52,335 nucleotides of DNA from JAJTHJ01 sp046316025 (GTDB taxonomy: Bacteria; Pseudomonadota; Gammaproteobacteria; Burkholderiales; Burkholderiaceae_F), in the NCBI GenBank assembly GCA_046316025.1, contig JBKCXU010000048.1, forward strand, positions 1 to 52,335, in the 5' to 3' direction. Position 1 is the stretch's first letter. The number at the start of each line of letters is the position of its first letter. The position numbers and the translations under genes were made by a program. This document shows positions 8,289-18,080 of the stretch, piece after piece. The notes beneath the pieces were generated by a model that was not told the origin of the DNA, did not search any database, and saw only the letters and a program-made list of their open reading frames with translations.

Positions 8289-9524
8289 TCAGTTGGCGAA
8301 CTCGGGCGCGGCTGCCGTGCCACGAACTCTGAGAGACAGCGGGGCCTGGCTGCGCGCGCCGCCGAGAATCACCCGCAGCCGCCCGTCCAGGCCATGGTCG
8401 GGCGCCATTTCCACGTCGCCTTGCACGCGCATGGCGCCCGCCCGCCCTTCGATGTCGCGTACGCCGACCCCCGCACGTTCGGCCACCAATAGCGCGCTCA
8501 ATTCGGAGAAGCGCGTGGCGCCGCTGCCGCGCGCGCCGACCGCAGCACCCCCATGCATGGCGGCGAACCCGAGATTGACGCCGTCGATCATCGCCCGCTC
8601 GACCGTTACCGGGCCAAGCGCGATGCCGTTTTGCAGGGCCATGTCCAGGCTCTCGCCGCGTCCAGCCGCGACGAGTTCAGCGCTCGCCACGCCCACGACC
8701 ATCGGCGAGCGCCCAGACCGCTCGGTGCCCTTGGCGGCGAGGGACTCGAGCAACAAGCCCACGTCGATCCGGGCCGCGCTGACGCGCAGCGCGAAGACCG
8801 ACTCCACATCGCGCGCCGCCACCGCCGCGCCATAGACCGCGCCGCCAAAGGCTTGCGCCTGGAACGCCTCGATCACGACGGCCGTCGCCGCAAACTGCCC
8901 GTTGGCGGCAACCGCATCCCAGACTACCGCCGGGCCGACCGGCGAGACCCAATTGCGCGCTTGCAGTTCGAAGCGGCTCCAACCGTCGCCCGGCGCGCCC
9001 GGTTCGATCCGCAGGCGCATCGAACCAGCACCGCCGACTTCGCTCAGATCGAAACGGGAGAAACGACCCTCGATGCGATGACTCTCCAGCCGATACCGCC
9101 GCGGCAGCAACACCGCGTCTTCGAGCTGCAAGGCGTCGACGGCGACGGTCGCGACGAACATCGGCAATTCCGCCGCCCGGGAGTGCAGACCCTCCAGCAG
9201 CGCCGCCGCGCGCGGCAAAGGCAGCGTGGCGGAGGACACGCGGACGACGCCGAAGCTCCATGGCTCGCCCGGCGCCAAGCCGATGAGCATCTGCCGCAGA
9301 TCGACCTCGAGCGCCAACTCCGGGAGCACGGGCGCGCCGCCTGCGCGCACGCCCTGGATGCGTAGTCCCGGCATCGGCACCAGGCGGAGTTCTGTCGAGT
9401 CGACCGTCACCGCCTCGCCAAGCACAGCCGATAAGTGCCGTTCCACCTGCCGTGGCGAGATCGCCTCGCTGGCCAGCCAAATCGCAGCGACAACACCGAC
9501 GCCCAAAACGACAATCGCCGCCAC
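8289..9524 (-). CDS. AsmA-like periplasmic protein (main part of a probably frameshifted gene)
   Basis: 411 codons from a GTG at 9522-9524. A membrane segment (about residues 2-22, VAAIVVLGVGVVAAIW) leads into a long beta-rich region with a conserved small-residue ending near LSLRVRGTAAAPEF, typical of AsmA/DUF748-like envelope proteins that span or border the periplasm. In-frame upstream sequence stops at a TAG only four codons before the GTG. The adjacent upstream frame encodes a cytoplasmic domain ending in RRFRRLAIGFWG, an ideal positive anchor for this membrane segment. A one-base change in a T5-G4 tract at 9524-9532 would join them. Confidence 0.7.
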   Translation of the reverse strand: MAAIVVLGVGVVAAIWLASEAISPRQVERHLSAVLGEAVTVDSTELRLVPMPGLRIQGVRAGGAPVLPELALEVDLRQMLIGLAPGEPWSFGVVRVSSATLPLPRAAALLEGLHSRAAELPMFVATVAVDALQLEDAVLLPRRYRLESHRIEGRFSRFDLSEVGGAGSMRLRIEPGAPGDGWSRFELQARNWVSPVGPAVVWDAVAANGQFAATAVVIEAFQAQAFGGAVYGAAVAARDVESVFALRVSAARIDVGLLLESLAAKGTERSGRSPMVVGVASAELVAAGRGESLDMALQNGIALGPVTVERAMIDGVNLGFAAMHGGAAVGARGSGATRFSELSALLVAERAGVGVRDIEGRAGAMRVQGDVEMAPDHGLDGRLRVILGGARSQAPLSLRVRGTAAAPEFAN

Positions 9525-9527
9525 CCC

Positions 9528-9975
9528 AAAAACCTATGGCGAGCCGTCTGAATCGTCGGCCCGACGGGGCAGCTTCGGGTGGCCGCACCTCGGGCGACGG
9601 TTCCGCGGCTTTCCTTTCGCTGGTCGTCCTGGCCACACTGGTGCGCAGCACCGGGGGCTCAGGCCTACCTGAAAGCGAGTAAACGCTCTCTTCCAGATCA
9701 TTTTCCAGCAATGGCACGGCAGGCACAGTCGGCTCAATGTACGGCAGTTGCGCCAGATCCGCCTCGACCAGGCCAAGCTCCACCAGACGGCGCAACGAAC
9801 GGTCGAAACGCCGATCGTCGATCGACCTCAGTTGTGCGCGAACGTCCTTCAGTGCGCGGCGGCCATCGACGAGGATCAGGATCAGCCGCTCCGCCCGCGA
9901 CAGTTCTCGCTCGCTTTGCTGTAGCTCCGAGGCCCCGGCCGCGGTGCGTCGGGGCGCGCGCGGGGAGCCGCTCAT
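9528..9975 (-). CDS. Cytoplasmic winged-helix-like N-terminal part, joined to the AsmA-like frame by a frameshift
   Basis: Starting at ATG 9973-9975 (a TTG at 10011 is the alternative), about 150 codons encode a charged protein. LSRAERLILILVDGRRALKDVRAQLRSI and the following FDRSLRRLVELGLVEAD resemble the wHTH-like helical domain found in several proteobacterial regulators and envelope proteins. It is followed by an acidic/proline linker and RRFRRLAIGFW. Read unshifted, the frame runs on to 8677 but gives low-complexity Arg/Gly-rich sequence while the AsmA-like frame overlaps it, so the natural product most likely shifts at 9524-9532. Function unknown. Confidence 0.55.
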
Positions 9976-10039
9976 GACGCCCAAGCCCTCGCGCCGAGCG
10001 GTTCGTGCCAAAGCAGGTGCGCTTTGCGCTTCGCCGCTC

Positions 10040-11164
10040 TCACGCCGACGCCTCCAGCAACTGGCGGTAATCCGCAGCCGTCGCCGCGCGCGGATTACTG
10101 GCGTGGCAATGATCTTGCAGCGCGTGCGCGATCACCGCTTCGAATGTGTCCGAGCCGATCCCCATGGCCGAAAGCCCCGACGGCAGACCGATCCGCGCGT
10201 TGAGCGCGCGGATTGCGCGGGCCAGCTCCGCGCCGTCGGCACAGCCGAACACCGCCGCCACCGCGCGCACCTTGTCCGGCACCGCCGCTTCGTTGAACTT
10301 CACCACCTCCGGCAGCAGCACGGCGTTCAAGGTCCCGTGGTGCGGGTTGACCGGCAACTCGCCCAGCGCGTGCGACAGCGAATGCACCGCACCCAAGCCC
10401 TTCTGGAAGGCAAGCGCGCCCTGCATCGACGCGCTCATCATCTGCCAACGCGCCTCGCGGTCTGTGCCGTCGGCCACTGCGCGCTCGATGTGCGCCACCG
10501 CGCGGCGCAGGCCATCGAGCGCAATCGCGTCGGCCACCGGATTGATCGCCTTCGACAAAAAAGTCTCGATGCAATGCGCGACCGCGTCCATGCCGGTCGC
10601 CGCGGTGAGCTTGGGCGGCAGGCCGAAGGTCAACTCCGGATCGAGGATGGCCGCACGCGGCACCAGATGCCAGGAGTGGAAGCCCAGCTTGCGCCCGTCG
10701 TTGAGAATGATGATCGCGCCGCGCGCGACTTCGCTGCCGGTGCCCGCCGTCGTCGGGATCGCAATCAGCGGCGCCACTTGCGCGGTGATGCGCGGGCTGC
10801 CGCCGAGAATCGTTGCATAGCGCGCCAGTGGCTCAGGATGCGTGGCGCGGATCGCCACCCCCTTGGCCAAGTCGATCGACGAGCCGCCGCCGAGCGCGAT
10901 CAGCCCATCGGCGGCATGCGGGCGATACACCGCCACCGCCTGCTCGACCGCCGCCTCGGTCGGGTTCGACGGCGTGCCGTCGAACACCGCAGCCGTCAGA
11001 TCGCCCAACGCCTCTTGCAGCCGTGCCAGCAGCCCAGCCGCTGCCACACCACGGTCGGTGCATACCAGCGGCCGACGAATGCCCACCCGCTCGCACTCCG
11101 CCCGCACCAGGCGCACCGCGCCGAAGTCGAACTGCACCTGCGTGATGTAGTTGATCGTAGCCAC
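10040..11164 (-). CDS. Iron-containing alcohol dehydrogenase
   Basis: 374 residues, normal for group III Fe-ADHs, which interconvert alcohols and aldehydes with NAD(P). GGGSSIDLAKGVA binds the dinucleotide and IPTTAGTGSEV follows. Metal ligands are expected within ATGMDAVAHCIETF, GAVHSLSHALG and NPHHGTLNAVLLP; all three blocks are intact. The sequence departs from the short-chain 1,3-propanediol type enough that the substrate cannot be assigned. It stands alone on the minus strand, divergent from higBA. Confidence 0.92.
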   Translation of the reverse strand: MATINYITQVQFDFGAVRLVRAECERVGIRRPLVCTDRGVAAAGLLARLQEALGDLTAAVFDGTPSNPTEAAVEQAVAVYRPHAADGLIALGGGSSIDLAKGVAIRATHPEPLARYATILGGSPRITAQVAPLIAIPTTAGTGSEVARGAIIILNDGRKLGFHSWHLVPRAAILDPELTFGLPPKLTAATGMDAVAHCIETFLSKAINPVADAIALDGLRRAVAHIERAVADGTDREARWQMMSASMQGALAFQKGLGAVHSLSHALGELPVNPHHGTLNAVLLPEVVKFNEAAVPDKVRAVAAVFGCADGAELARAIRALNARIGLPSGLSAMGIGSDTFEAVIAHALQDHCHASNPRAATAADYRQLLEASA

Positions 11165-11307
11165 GGCGGGCTTCCTTCAGTTGCTGCGCCTGCAACGAGC
11201 AGGCGGCTTGGATCGCTCGCGGGACTGTAACGAACAAGCGCGCTGGCGGCTACGCGGCAGAGCATGGCCGCTCGCCGAGGCGCCACAGCAGCGACAAGCT
11301 GTGCGGC

Positions 11308-11338
11308 TTGCCGATAGTCACGCCCGACGTTACTATCG
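11308..11338 (+). promoter_or_regulatory. higBA promoter with overlapping dyad operator
   Basis: A sigma70-like TTGCCG (11308-11313) and TACTAT (11331-11336) are spaced by 17 bp, just ahead of the higB ATG at 11342, which implies a leaderless or nearly leaderless mRNA. An inverted repeat CGATAGTCACG / CGTTACTATCG (11312-11322 and 11328-11338, one mismatch, 5-bp spacer) covers the spacer and the -10. HigA-type antitoxins repress by binding such dyads. Confidence 0.75.
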
Positions 11339-11341
11339 CCT

Positions 11342-11623
11342 ATGCCGATCCGGTCGTTCAAGTCGTCCGACACCGAGGCACTGTTCGCCCTGAAGCGCGT
11401 GGCGCGCTTCGTCAACATCGAACGCCCCGCGCTGCGCAAGCTCAAGCAACTGGACCTCGCCCGCTCTCTGGACGACTTGCGTGCACCGCCCGCCAACCGA
11501 CTGGAGCCGCTCCAGGGCGATCGCCGCGGCCAGTGGAGCATCCGCGTCAACGACCAGTTCCCCGTCTGCTTTCGCTGGACGGGGCGCGATGCCGAGGACG
11601 TCGAGATCGTCGACTATCACTAG
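11342..11623 (+). CDS. higB: HigB-type toxin (RelE/ParE superfamily mRNA interferase)
   Basis: 93 residues. HigB toxins cleave mRNA on the ribosome. The family blocks RSFKSSDTEALF, RKLKQLDLARSLDDLRAPPANRLEPL and the C-terminal QWSIRVNDQFPVCFRW...EIVDYH are all present. It precedes the antitoxin gene by 11 bp, the toxin-first order that defines higBA. ATG 11342 is only a few bases after the predicted -10. Confidence 0.95.
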   Translation: MPIRSFKSSDTEALFALKRVARFVNIERPALRKLKQLDLARSLDDLRAPPANRLEPLQGDRRGQWSIRVNDQFPVCFRWTGRDAEDVEIVDYH

Positions 11624-11634
11624 GACTGCGAACG

Positions 11635-11952
11635 ATGAGCAAGAGCCTGAAACCCGTATCGCCCGGCGAGATGCTCGCCGAGGAGTTTCTCAAGCCGCTC
11701 GCGATGAGCAACTACCGGCTGGCCAAAGAGATTGGCGTGCCCGCGCAGCGAATCGGCGAGATCGTCGCCGGCCGGCGCGGGATCACCGCCGACACCGACC
11801 TGCGGCTGTGTCGCTTCTTCGGTCTATCCGACGGCTGGTGGCTGCGCCTGCAAGCCGACTACGACACGGCACTCGCGAAGGCGGCGCTCGCCAAGTCGTT
11901 GGCGAAGATCAGGCCTTGGCAAGAGCGAGCTGCGCCGACCGCGGCGGGTTGA
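11635..11952 (+). CDS. higA: HigA-type antitoxin
   Basis: 105 residues. An XRE-type helix-turn-helix (about residues 23-60: NYRLAKEIGVPAQRIGEIVAGRRGITADTDLRL split by the HTH turn) follows SPGEMLAEEFLKPL, the HigA signature. The C-terminus after GWWLRLQADYDT is a longer Ala/Lys tail. It neutralises HigB and should repress the operon through the dyad at 11312-11338. Confidence 0.95.
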   Translation: MSKSLKPVSPGEMLAEEFLKPLAMSNYRLAKEIGVPAQRIGEIVAGRRGITADTDLRLCRFFGLSDGWWLRLQADYDTALAKAALAKSLAKIRPWQERAAPTAAG

Positions 11953-12017
11953 TCCGCCAAAAACAAATCGAGCCTGGAACCTTTTCCGCTTTTTCCTCGA
12001 CGCTTGACAGGAGTCGG

Positions 12018-12257
12018 CTAATGGGTGGCCCCTTTCCCCTGTTGACCTAATGACGCTTGATCCCCTTTTCCACTGAAAAAGGCGACGGTCACACGCGAAA
12101 TCGCCCACGCTAAAGAGGCAAATAGCGGGACAGCAAACAATCCCGCCATGAAAAGCAACAGAAGCCAACTGACGAGCAGCAGAACAACGACCGCGATAAG
12201 CGCGACTAGCCGCTGACGTGCGAGGACGACCTGGTCGGAAGCGGATGAATTGCGCAT
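12018..12257 (-). CDS. Small membrane protein, function unknown
   Basis: 79 residues. A short polar N-terminus is followed by one long or two packed hydrophobic segments (about residues 17-60, rich in Leu, Val and Ala) and a polar Gly/Lys tail. A GAAAGGG stretch precedes ATG 12257 at suitable distance. Base composition is less GC-rich than the neighbours, so with higBA it may be a small acquired patch. The 294 bp between it and pckG show nothing I can support. Confidence 0.5.
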   Translation of the reverse strand: MRNSSASDQVVLARQRLVALIAVVVLLLVSWLLLLFMAGLFAVPLFASLAWAISRVTVAFFSGKGDQASLGQQGKGATH

Positions 12258-12551
12258 CTGGACCCTTTCTTTCCGAGAAAGCCACGCCTGTACGCAGCTT
12301 TGTTGGTCCAGAGCAGATACTCAGCCCATCACGTACTTCAAAACGACGACGAATTGAACCTATTCGAATCCAAAACTCGTGTCAATACACCCCCGGCTTT
12401 TGTGCGCTGCTTCGTTGCTTTTGTGAAGCGCTTCTTAGTTGGCGTCATCGACCAAGCTGGCCGCAGTTCCCCGTGCTCGGCGAGGTTTGCCTTCTCCACG
12501 CGTCGACTACGCTTGTACTCGCACTCTTCAGGCGTGGCGCACGCGGCCTCC

Positions 12552-14396
<1,845 letters not shown>

Positions 14397-14402
14397 GGTG
14401 GC

Positions 14403-14437
14403 TCGGGGATCGGGGATCGAGGATCGGGGTTGATCGG
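14403..14437. repeat. Short degenerate tandem repeat upstream of pckG
   Basis: Four imperfect GGGGATC-type heptamers in a row (CGGGGATCGGGGATCGAGGA and on) lie directly before the pckG start. It could be a slippage tract; a role in expression is only possible. Confidence 0.45.
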
Positions 14438-14569
14438 ACGGTGTAGGCTGGACGCGCCCCGCGAGTTCCGGGCCTTGGTCGGGCCCGCGGCGCGGCGCAG
14501 CACTAGGGGGCGAGGATTTTACTGCCGCACCGCACGCGCCGCGATGGGACAAACCTCACAGTGCCACCG

Positions 14570-15586
14570 ATGCGCATTGCCGTACTTGACGACTATCAGG
14601 GCTTTACGCCGCATTTGTCGTGCTTTGGCCGGCTGGCCGGGCACGAGGTCAAGGTGTTCGAGCATCCGGCGCGCGGTCAGGGGCAACTGGCCGCAAGGCT
14701 GGCGGACTTCGACGCGCTCGTTTTGATCCGCGAGCGCACGCGAATCGACGCTGCACTGCTCTCCAAGTTGCCGCGGCTGCGGTTGATTGGCCAAACCGGC
14801 AAGGTCGGCCCGCATCTCGATCTGGACGCCTGCACCGCGCGCGGCGTGGTGGTCACGGAATCGAGCGGCTATCCGCACGCGACTGCGGAGTTTGCGTGGC
14901 TCTTGATCTTGGCGGCGCTGCGCCGGCTCCCCGCTTACATGCCCAATCTGTACGCGGGCCGCTGGCAGCAAAGCGTGCCGCCGCGCGCGGGCTGGCCGCT
15001 CGCGGGGCTGGGCGAGTCGCTGCACGGCAAGGCGCTTGGCGTGTGGGGCTACGGGCGGATCGGCAAACTCGTCGCGGGCTACGGCCGCGCCTTTGGCATG
15101 TGCGTGCAGGTGCATGGGCGCGCGGCGTCTCTGCAAGCGGCGGTAGCCGACGGGCTGCTTGCCGTTGAGAACAAGCAGACTTTTTTCGCGAGAAGCGACG
15201 TGCTCACGTTGCATCTGCGCCTGACCGATTCGACCCGCGGCTGCGTGACCGCCAATGATCTCGCCGCGATGCAGCCCACGGCGCTAATCGTCAACACCAG
15301 CCGCGCGGAGCTGATCGAGCCGGGCGCGCTCGCCGCCGCGCTGCAAGCTGGCCGACCCGGGCTGGCCGCCGTCGATGTCTATGAGCGCGAGCCGCTGGCG
15401 GGCGAGCGCTGGACTGAGGAGCCGCTGCTCAAACTGCCCAACGCGATCTGCACGCCGCATCTGGGCTTTACCGAGCGGCAGTCGTACGAAGCGCTGCTGG
15501 GCGGGGCGTTCGACAATCTGGTCGCGTATACGCAGGGGGCGCCGGTGAATGTCGCCAATCCTGCCGCGGTCGAAAGGCTGCGCTAA
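14570..15586 (+). CDS. D-2-hydroxyacid dehydrogenase
   Basis: 338 residues from ATG 14570 (MRIAVLDDYQ, the standard family start); an in-frame GTG at 14561 is the alternative. It reduces 2-ketoacids to D-2-hydroxyacids or does the reverse with NAD(H). The Rossmann motif is GYGRIGKLVAGYG. Catalytic Arg lies in NTSRAELIEPGAL, Glu in DVYEREPL and His in TPHLGFTE. The substrate is unknown; it groups with the PdxB/phosphoglycerate dehydrogenase-like branch. It diverges from pckG across 173 bp. Confidence 0.93.
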   Translation: MRIAVLDDYQGFTPHLSCFGRLAGHEVKVFEHPARGQGQLAARLADFDALVLIRERTRIDAALLSKLPRLRLIGQTGKVGPHLDLDACTARGVVVTESSGYPHATAEFAWLLILAALRRLPAYMPNLYAGRWQQSVPPRAGWPLAGLGESLHGKALGVWGYGRIGKLVAGYGRAFGMCVQVHGRAASLQAAVADGLLAVENKQTFFARSDVLTLHLRLTDSTRGCVTANDLAAMQPTALIVNTSRAELIEPGALAAALQAGRPGLAAVDVYEREPLAGERWTEEPLLKLPNAICTPHLGFTERQSYEALLGGAFDNLVAYTQGAPVNVANPAAVERLR

Positions 15587-15596
15587 CCGCCCGCTC

Positions 15597-15668
15597 CGTC
15601 GTTCCCGCGGAAGCGGGAACCCAGGGTTCGCGTGAGGCCGCTGGGTTCCCGCTTCCGCGGGAACGACG
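15597..15668. repeat. TTCCCGC inverted repeat, copy 3
   Basis: Near-perfect arms CGTCGTTCCCGCGGAAGCGG and GGGTTCCCGCTTCCGCGGGA enclose a short centre. It lies just after the dehydrogenase stop and before the cspA terminator, so it may help to end both transcripts. Confidence 0.85.
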
Positions 15669-15676
15669 GCATGAAC

Positions 15677-15704
15677 AAAAAAGGGCCGGTCGCGTGACCG
15701 GCCC
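15677..15704 (-). terminator. Rho-independent terminator of the cold-shock gene
   Basis: On the minus strand GGGCCGGTC-ACGC-GACCGGCCC forms a perfect 9-bp GC stem with a 4-nt loop and is followed by six T. It begins 24 bp after the cspA-type stop. Confidence 0.9.
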
Positions 15705-15727
15705 CAAGCAATCCGAGACTGGCGGCG

Positions 15728-15934
15728 TCAGCCCAGCGGCATCACTTCGGTCGCCTGCGGGCCTTTTTGGCCCTGGCCGACCTGGAACTCGACGCGCTGG
15801 CTTTCCTTCAGCGAGCGGAAGCCCTTGGCCTTGATGCCCGAGTAATGGACGAACAGGTCGTTGCCGCCGTCGTCCGGCTTGATGAACCCGAAACCCTTGG
15901 TCTCGTTAAACCACTTCACGGTGCCTGTCGGCAT
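15728..15934 (-). CDS. CspA-family cold-shock protein
   Basis: 68 residues. It is a single-domain RNA chaperone that melts mRNA structure. RNP1 (KGFGFIKPDDG) and RNP2 (LFVHYSGI) are intact, with GTVKWFNETKG at the start. A strong AGGAGG ribosome site is at 15945-15950. About 200 bp of leader separates it from the next gene, enough for a structured 5' UTR, although I could not define one. Confidence 0.97.
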   Translation of the reverse strand: MPTGTVKWFNETKGFGFIKPDDGGNDLFVHYSGIKAKGFRSLKESQRVEFQVGQGQKGPQATEVMPLG

Positions 15935-16146
15935 GGATCGAAAACCTCCTGAAACAACGCGGGATGCGCCCGCGGCGCGGCAGATGGCAGGTGCGGACGT
16001 GCTGGGGAGACTTGCGACAGGGACACTCGTGGTGTTGCCGAACTAGCTCGTAGCGCCGGATCACGCAGCGCAATTCAACTGCACGCGGAAAACTACACCC
16101 GGCGCGGCGCGCGCGCTAGAGGAAATCGCGCTGCCTGCCTAAGGCT

Positions 16147-17187
16147 TTACCCTGATTGGGTGATTCGCCGCAGCGCGCGGTACAGCACGCCGACGACCAT
16201 CACCAGCACCACCATGCGGATCGCATGGAACGCGGTGACCACCGGTGCGCCCAGCTTGAGCACCTTGGCGGTGATCGCCATCTCGCCGATGCCGCCGGGC
16301 GTGGTGGCGAGGATCGCGGTCGCGGTCGCCAGCCCCGCGTGCGCGGCGACCCACGCGCCGAAGACCGCCGCCACCGCCAAATAGCCGAGCGTGATCGCCG
16401 CCACCGCCGCGAGGTACTTCGGCGCCGCTCGAAAGAACTCCGGCGAGAAGCGAGTGCCGAGCGCGATGCCGATCAGCAACTGGCCGAGGTTGACGACCGC
16501 GGTCGGCAGGGCTGTAAAGCTGTAGCCCCCGGCGGTGATCGCCGCGGTGACGACCAGCGGCCCGATCATGAACACGTTGGGCGCGCGCAGGCGCCGCAGC
16601 ACCAACGCCGCGCCGCCGGTGACCGCAACCAGCACGGCAAATCCCATCCAGTCGAACTTCGCCGCCGCCGGCGTGTACGGGTCCGCGCCGGACACGCCGG
16701 CAAACTGCAACGCAGACGGGACGATCAGCGCCACCAGCATGATCCGCAGGCTATGCGCCGCAGCCACGCGGTCCACCCGCCCGCCGTGGCGCTCGGCCTG
16801 CGCGGCCATTTCGCTGGCGCCGCCGATGGCCATCGCAAAGAAACAGGTGGTGCCGCTTTCGCCGGTCGCGCGCGCCAACAGCCAGGCGCCGGCCGCGCCC
16901 AGCACGATGCAGAACAGCAAATTGAGCGCGATCCACGGAGCAAGTGCGGCGATCTGCCGCGCCACCTCCGGCGTGAAGTAGAGGCCGAGCGCCACGCCGA
17001 TGATCCACTGCCCCGCGTCGCGCGCGTGCGGCAGGCTCGCCAGGTGCGCGCCCGCCATGTTGACCGCGGCAATCGCCAGCAGCGGCCCGGTAAACCAGGG
17101 CAGCGGTAGATGCGCTATCGCCGCCAGCGCGGCGCCGGCCAAGGCCACCGCCACCGTCTTGGCGATGGCAATCAGTGGCGCGATCAA
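16147..17187 (-). CDS. AbrB-family putative transporter
   Basis: 346 residues with about ten hydrophobic segments in two halves. Each half contains the AbrB duplication: LPWFTGPLLAIAAVNMAG in the first and APNVFMIGPLVVTAAITAGG in the second. The ATTPGGIGEMAITAKVL motif is diagnostic. Family members (once linked to ammonia monooxygenase) are thought to be small-molecule permeases; substrate unproven. It is the last gene of the tct operon; its ATG overlaps the hydrolase stop (17184-17187). Confidence 0.88.
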   Translation of the reverse strand: MIAPLIAIAKTVAVALAGAALAAIAHLPLPWFTGPLLAIAAVNMAGAHLASLPHARDAGQWIIGVALGLYFTPEVARQIAALAPWIALNLLFCIVLGAAGAWLLARATGESGTTCFFAMAIGGASEMAAQAERHGGRVDRVAAAHSLRIMLVALIVPSALQFAGVSGADPYTPAAAKFDWMGFAVLVAVTGGAALVLRRLRAPNVFMIGPLVVTAAITAGGYSFTALPTAVVNLGQLLIGIALGTRFSPEFFRAAPKYLAAVAAITLGYLAVAAVFGAWVAAHAGLATATAILATTPGGIGEMAITAKVLKLGAPVVTAFHAIRMVVLVMVVGVLYRALRRITQSG

Positions 17188-18080
17188 GGCGCGGCCGCCG
17201 CCGCCGCGGCCGGCAGCGCAGCGCCGCGGCGCGCCGCGCCGACCTCGCTCGCCGCCAGCGCAAAGTCGCGCAGCGCGCGGTCGAACTCGGCGCCGCCGAC
17301 CGTCGGCGCGCTGCGGTGCGTGGCGCCGTCGATCTTCACCAACTGCTTGATCGGCGCGGCAGTGGCAGCGGCCAGCAGGCGGTCGCTCATCGTGTGCGGC
17401 ACCACGCCGTCGGCCGTGCCGTGGATCAGCAGCAGCGGCTCATCGAGGTGCCGCACGCGCGCCAGCGAGTCGAAGCGCTGCGTGACCACCGTGCCGGCCA
17501 GCGGCACCCAGCCCCAGCGGCTGTCGCGCACGATGTCCGGGATGCTGGTGAATGAGGATTCGACGATCACGCCGGCCAGCCCGTCGACCTCGGCGCCGAG
17601 CGCGATCGCCATCGCGCCGCCGAGGCTGTAGCCGTAGACGAAGCGCCGCGCCGGGTCGGGCTGGCGCCGCTGCAACTCGGCAAACGCGGCGCGCGCGTCT
17701 TCGAGCACGGTCGCCTCCGACGGCAGCAACGGCGTGGAGCGGCCAAAGCCGCGATAGTCAACTGCCAGCACGTTGAAGCCCAGCGCGTGCAGCCGCTCGA
17801 TGCGGTTGACGCTGCCGTTCAGATTGCGCCGCGCTCCGTGCAGATAGAGCACCGTGGGCGCCGCAGCACCCGCCGGCAGGTACCAGGCGTGCACGTGGTC
17901 GCCGTTGGCGAGCGGCAGGTCGTACTGCTGCGTGCCCGCCGGTGCGTCCTGCTGGCCCCAGAGCGTGCTTTTGTCGTTCTGGAAAATCTTCTCGCGCTGC
18001 CAGGCGTCGAACGACGCGCAGCCCGCCGCCAACAGCGCCGCGCCCGCCAGCGCCGCGGTGCGCCGGAACATCGTCTTCAT
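17184..18080 (-). CDS. Alpha/beta-hydrolase lipoprotein
   Basis: 298 residues. A lipobox (ALLAAGC, Cys about 21) predicts an outer-membrane or periplasmic lipoprotein. An alpha/beta-hydrolase fold follows: LYLHGARRNLNGS oxyanion region, nucleophile elbow GYSLGGAMA, acid in IHGTADGVVP and His in DGATHRSAP. Its closest look is to YfhR/BAAT-like serine hydrolases. ATG overlaps the tctA stop and its own stop overlaps the AbrB start, so it is translationally coupled inside the transporter operon and may process the imported compound. Confidence 0.88.
   Translation of the reverse strand: MKTMFRRTAALAGAALLAAGCASFDAWQREKIFQNDKSTLWGQQDAPAGTQQYDLPLANGDHVHAWYLPAGAAAPTVLYLHGARRNLNGSVNRIERLHALGFNVLAVDYRGFGRSTPLLPSEATVLEDARAAFAELQRRQPDPARRFVYGYSLGGAMAIALGAEVDGLAGVIVESSFTSIPDIVRDSRWGWVPLAGTVVTQRFDSLARVRHLDEPLLLIHGTADGVVPHTMSDRLLAAATAAPIKQLVKIDGATHRSAPTVGGAEFDRALRDFALAASEVGAARRGAALPAAAAAAAP

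Noticed and set aside
8170..8290. A replication origin at the parS sites
   Set aside because: No cluster of TTATCCACA-like DnaA boxes or AT-rich unwinding region is visible; parS only suggests that the origin is near.
5953..8835. A 960-codon plus-strand frame opposite mnmG
   Set aside because: Low-complexity basic translation spanning both parS sites; mnmG on the other strand is unambiguous.
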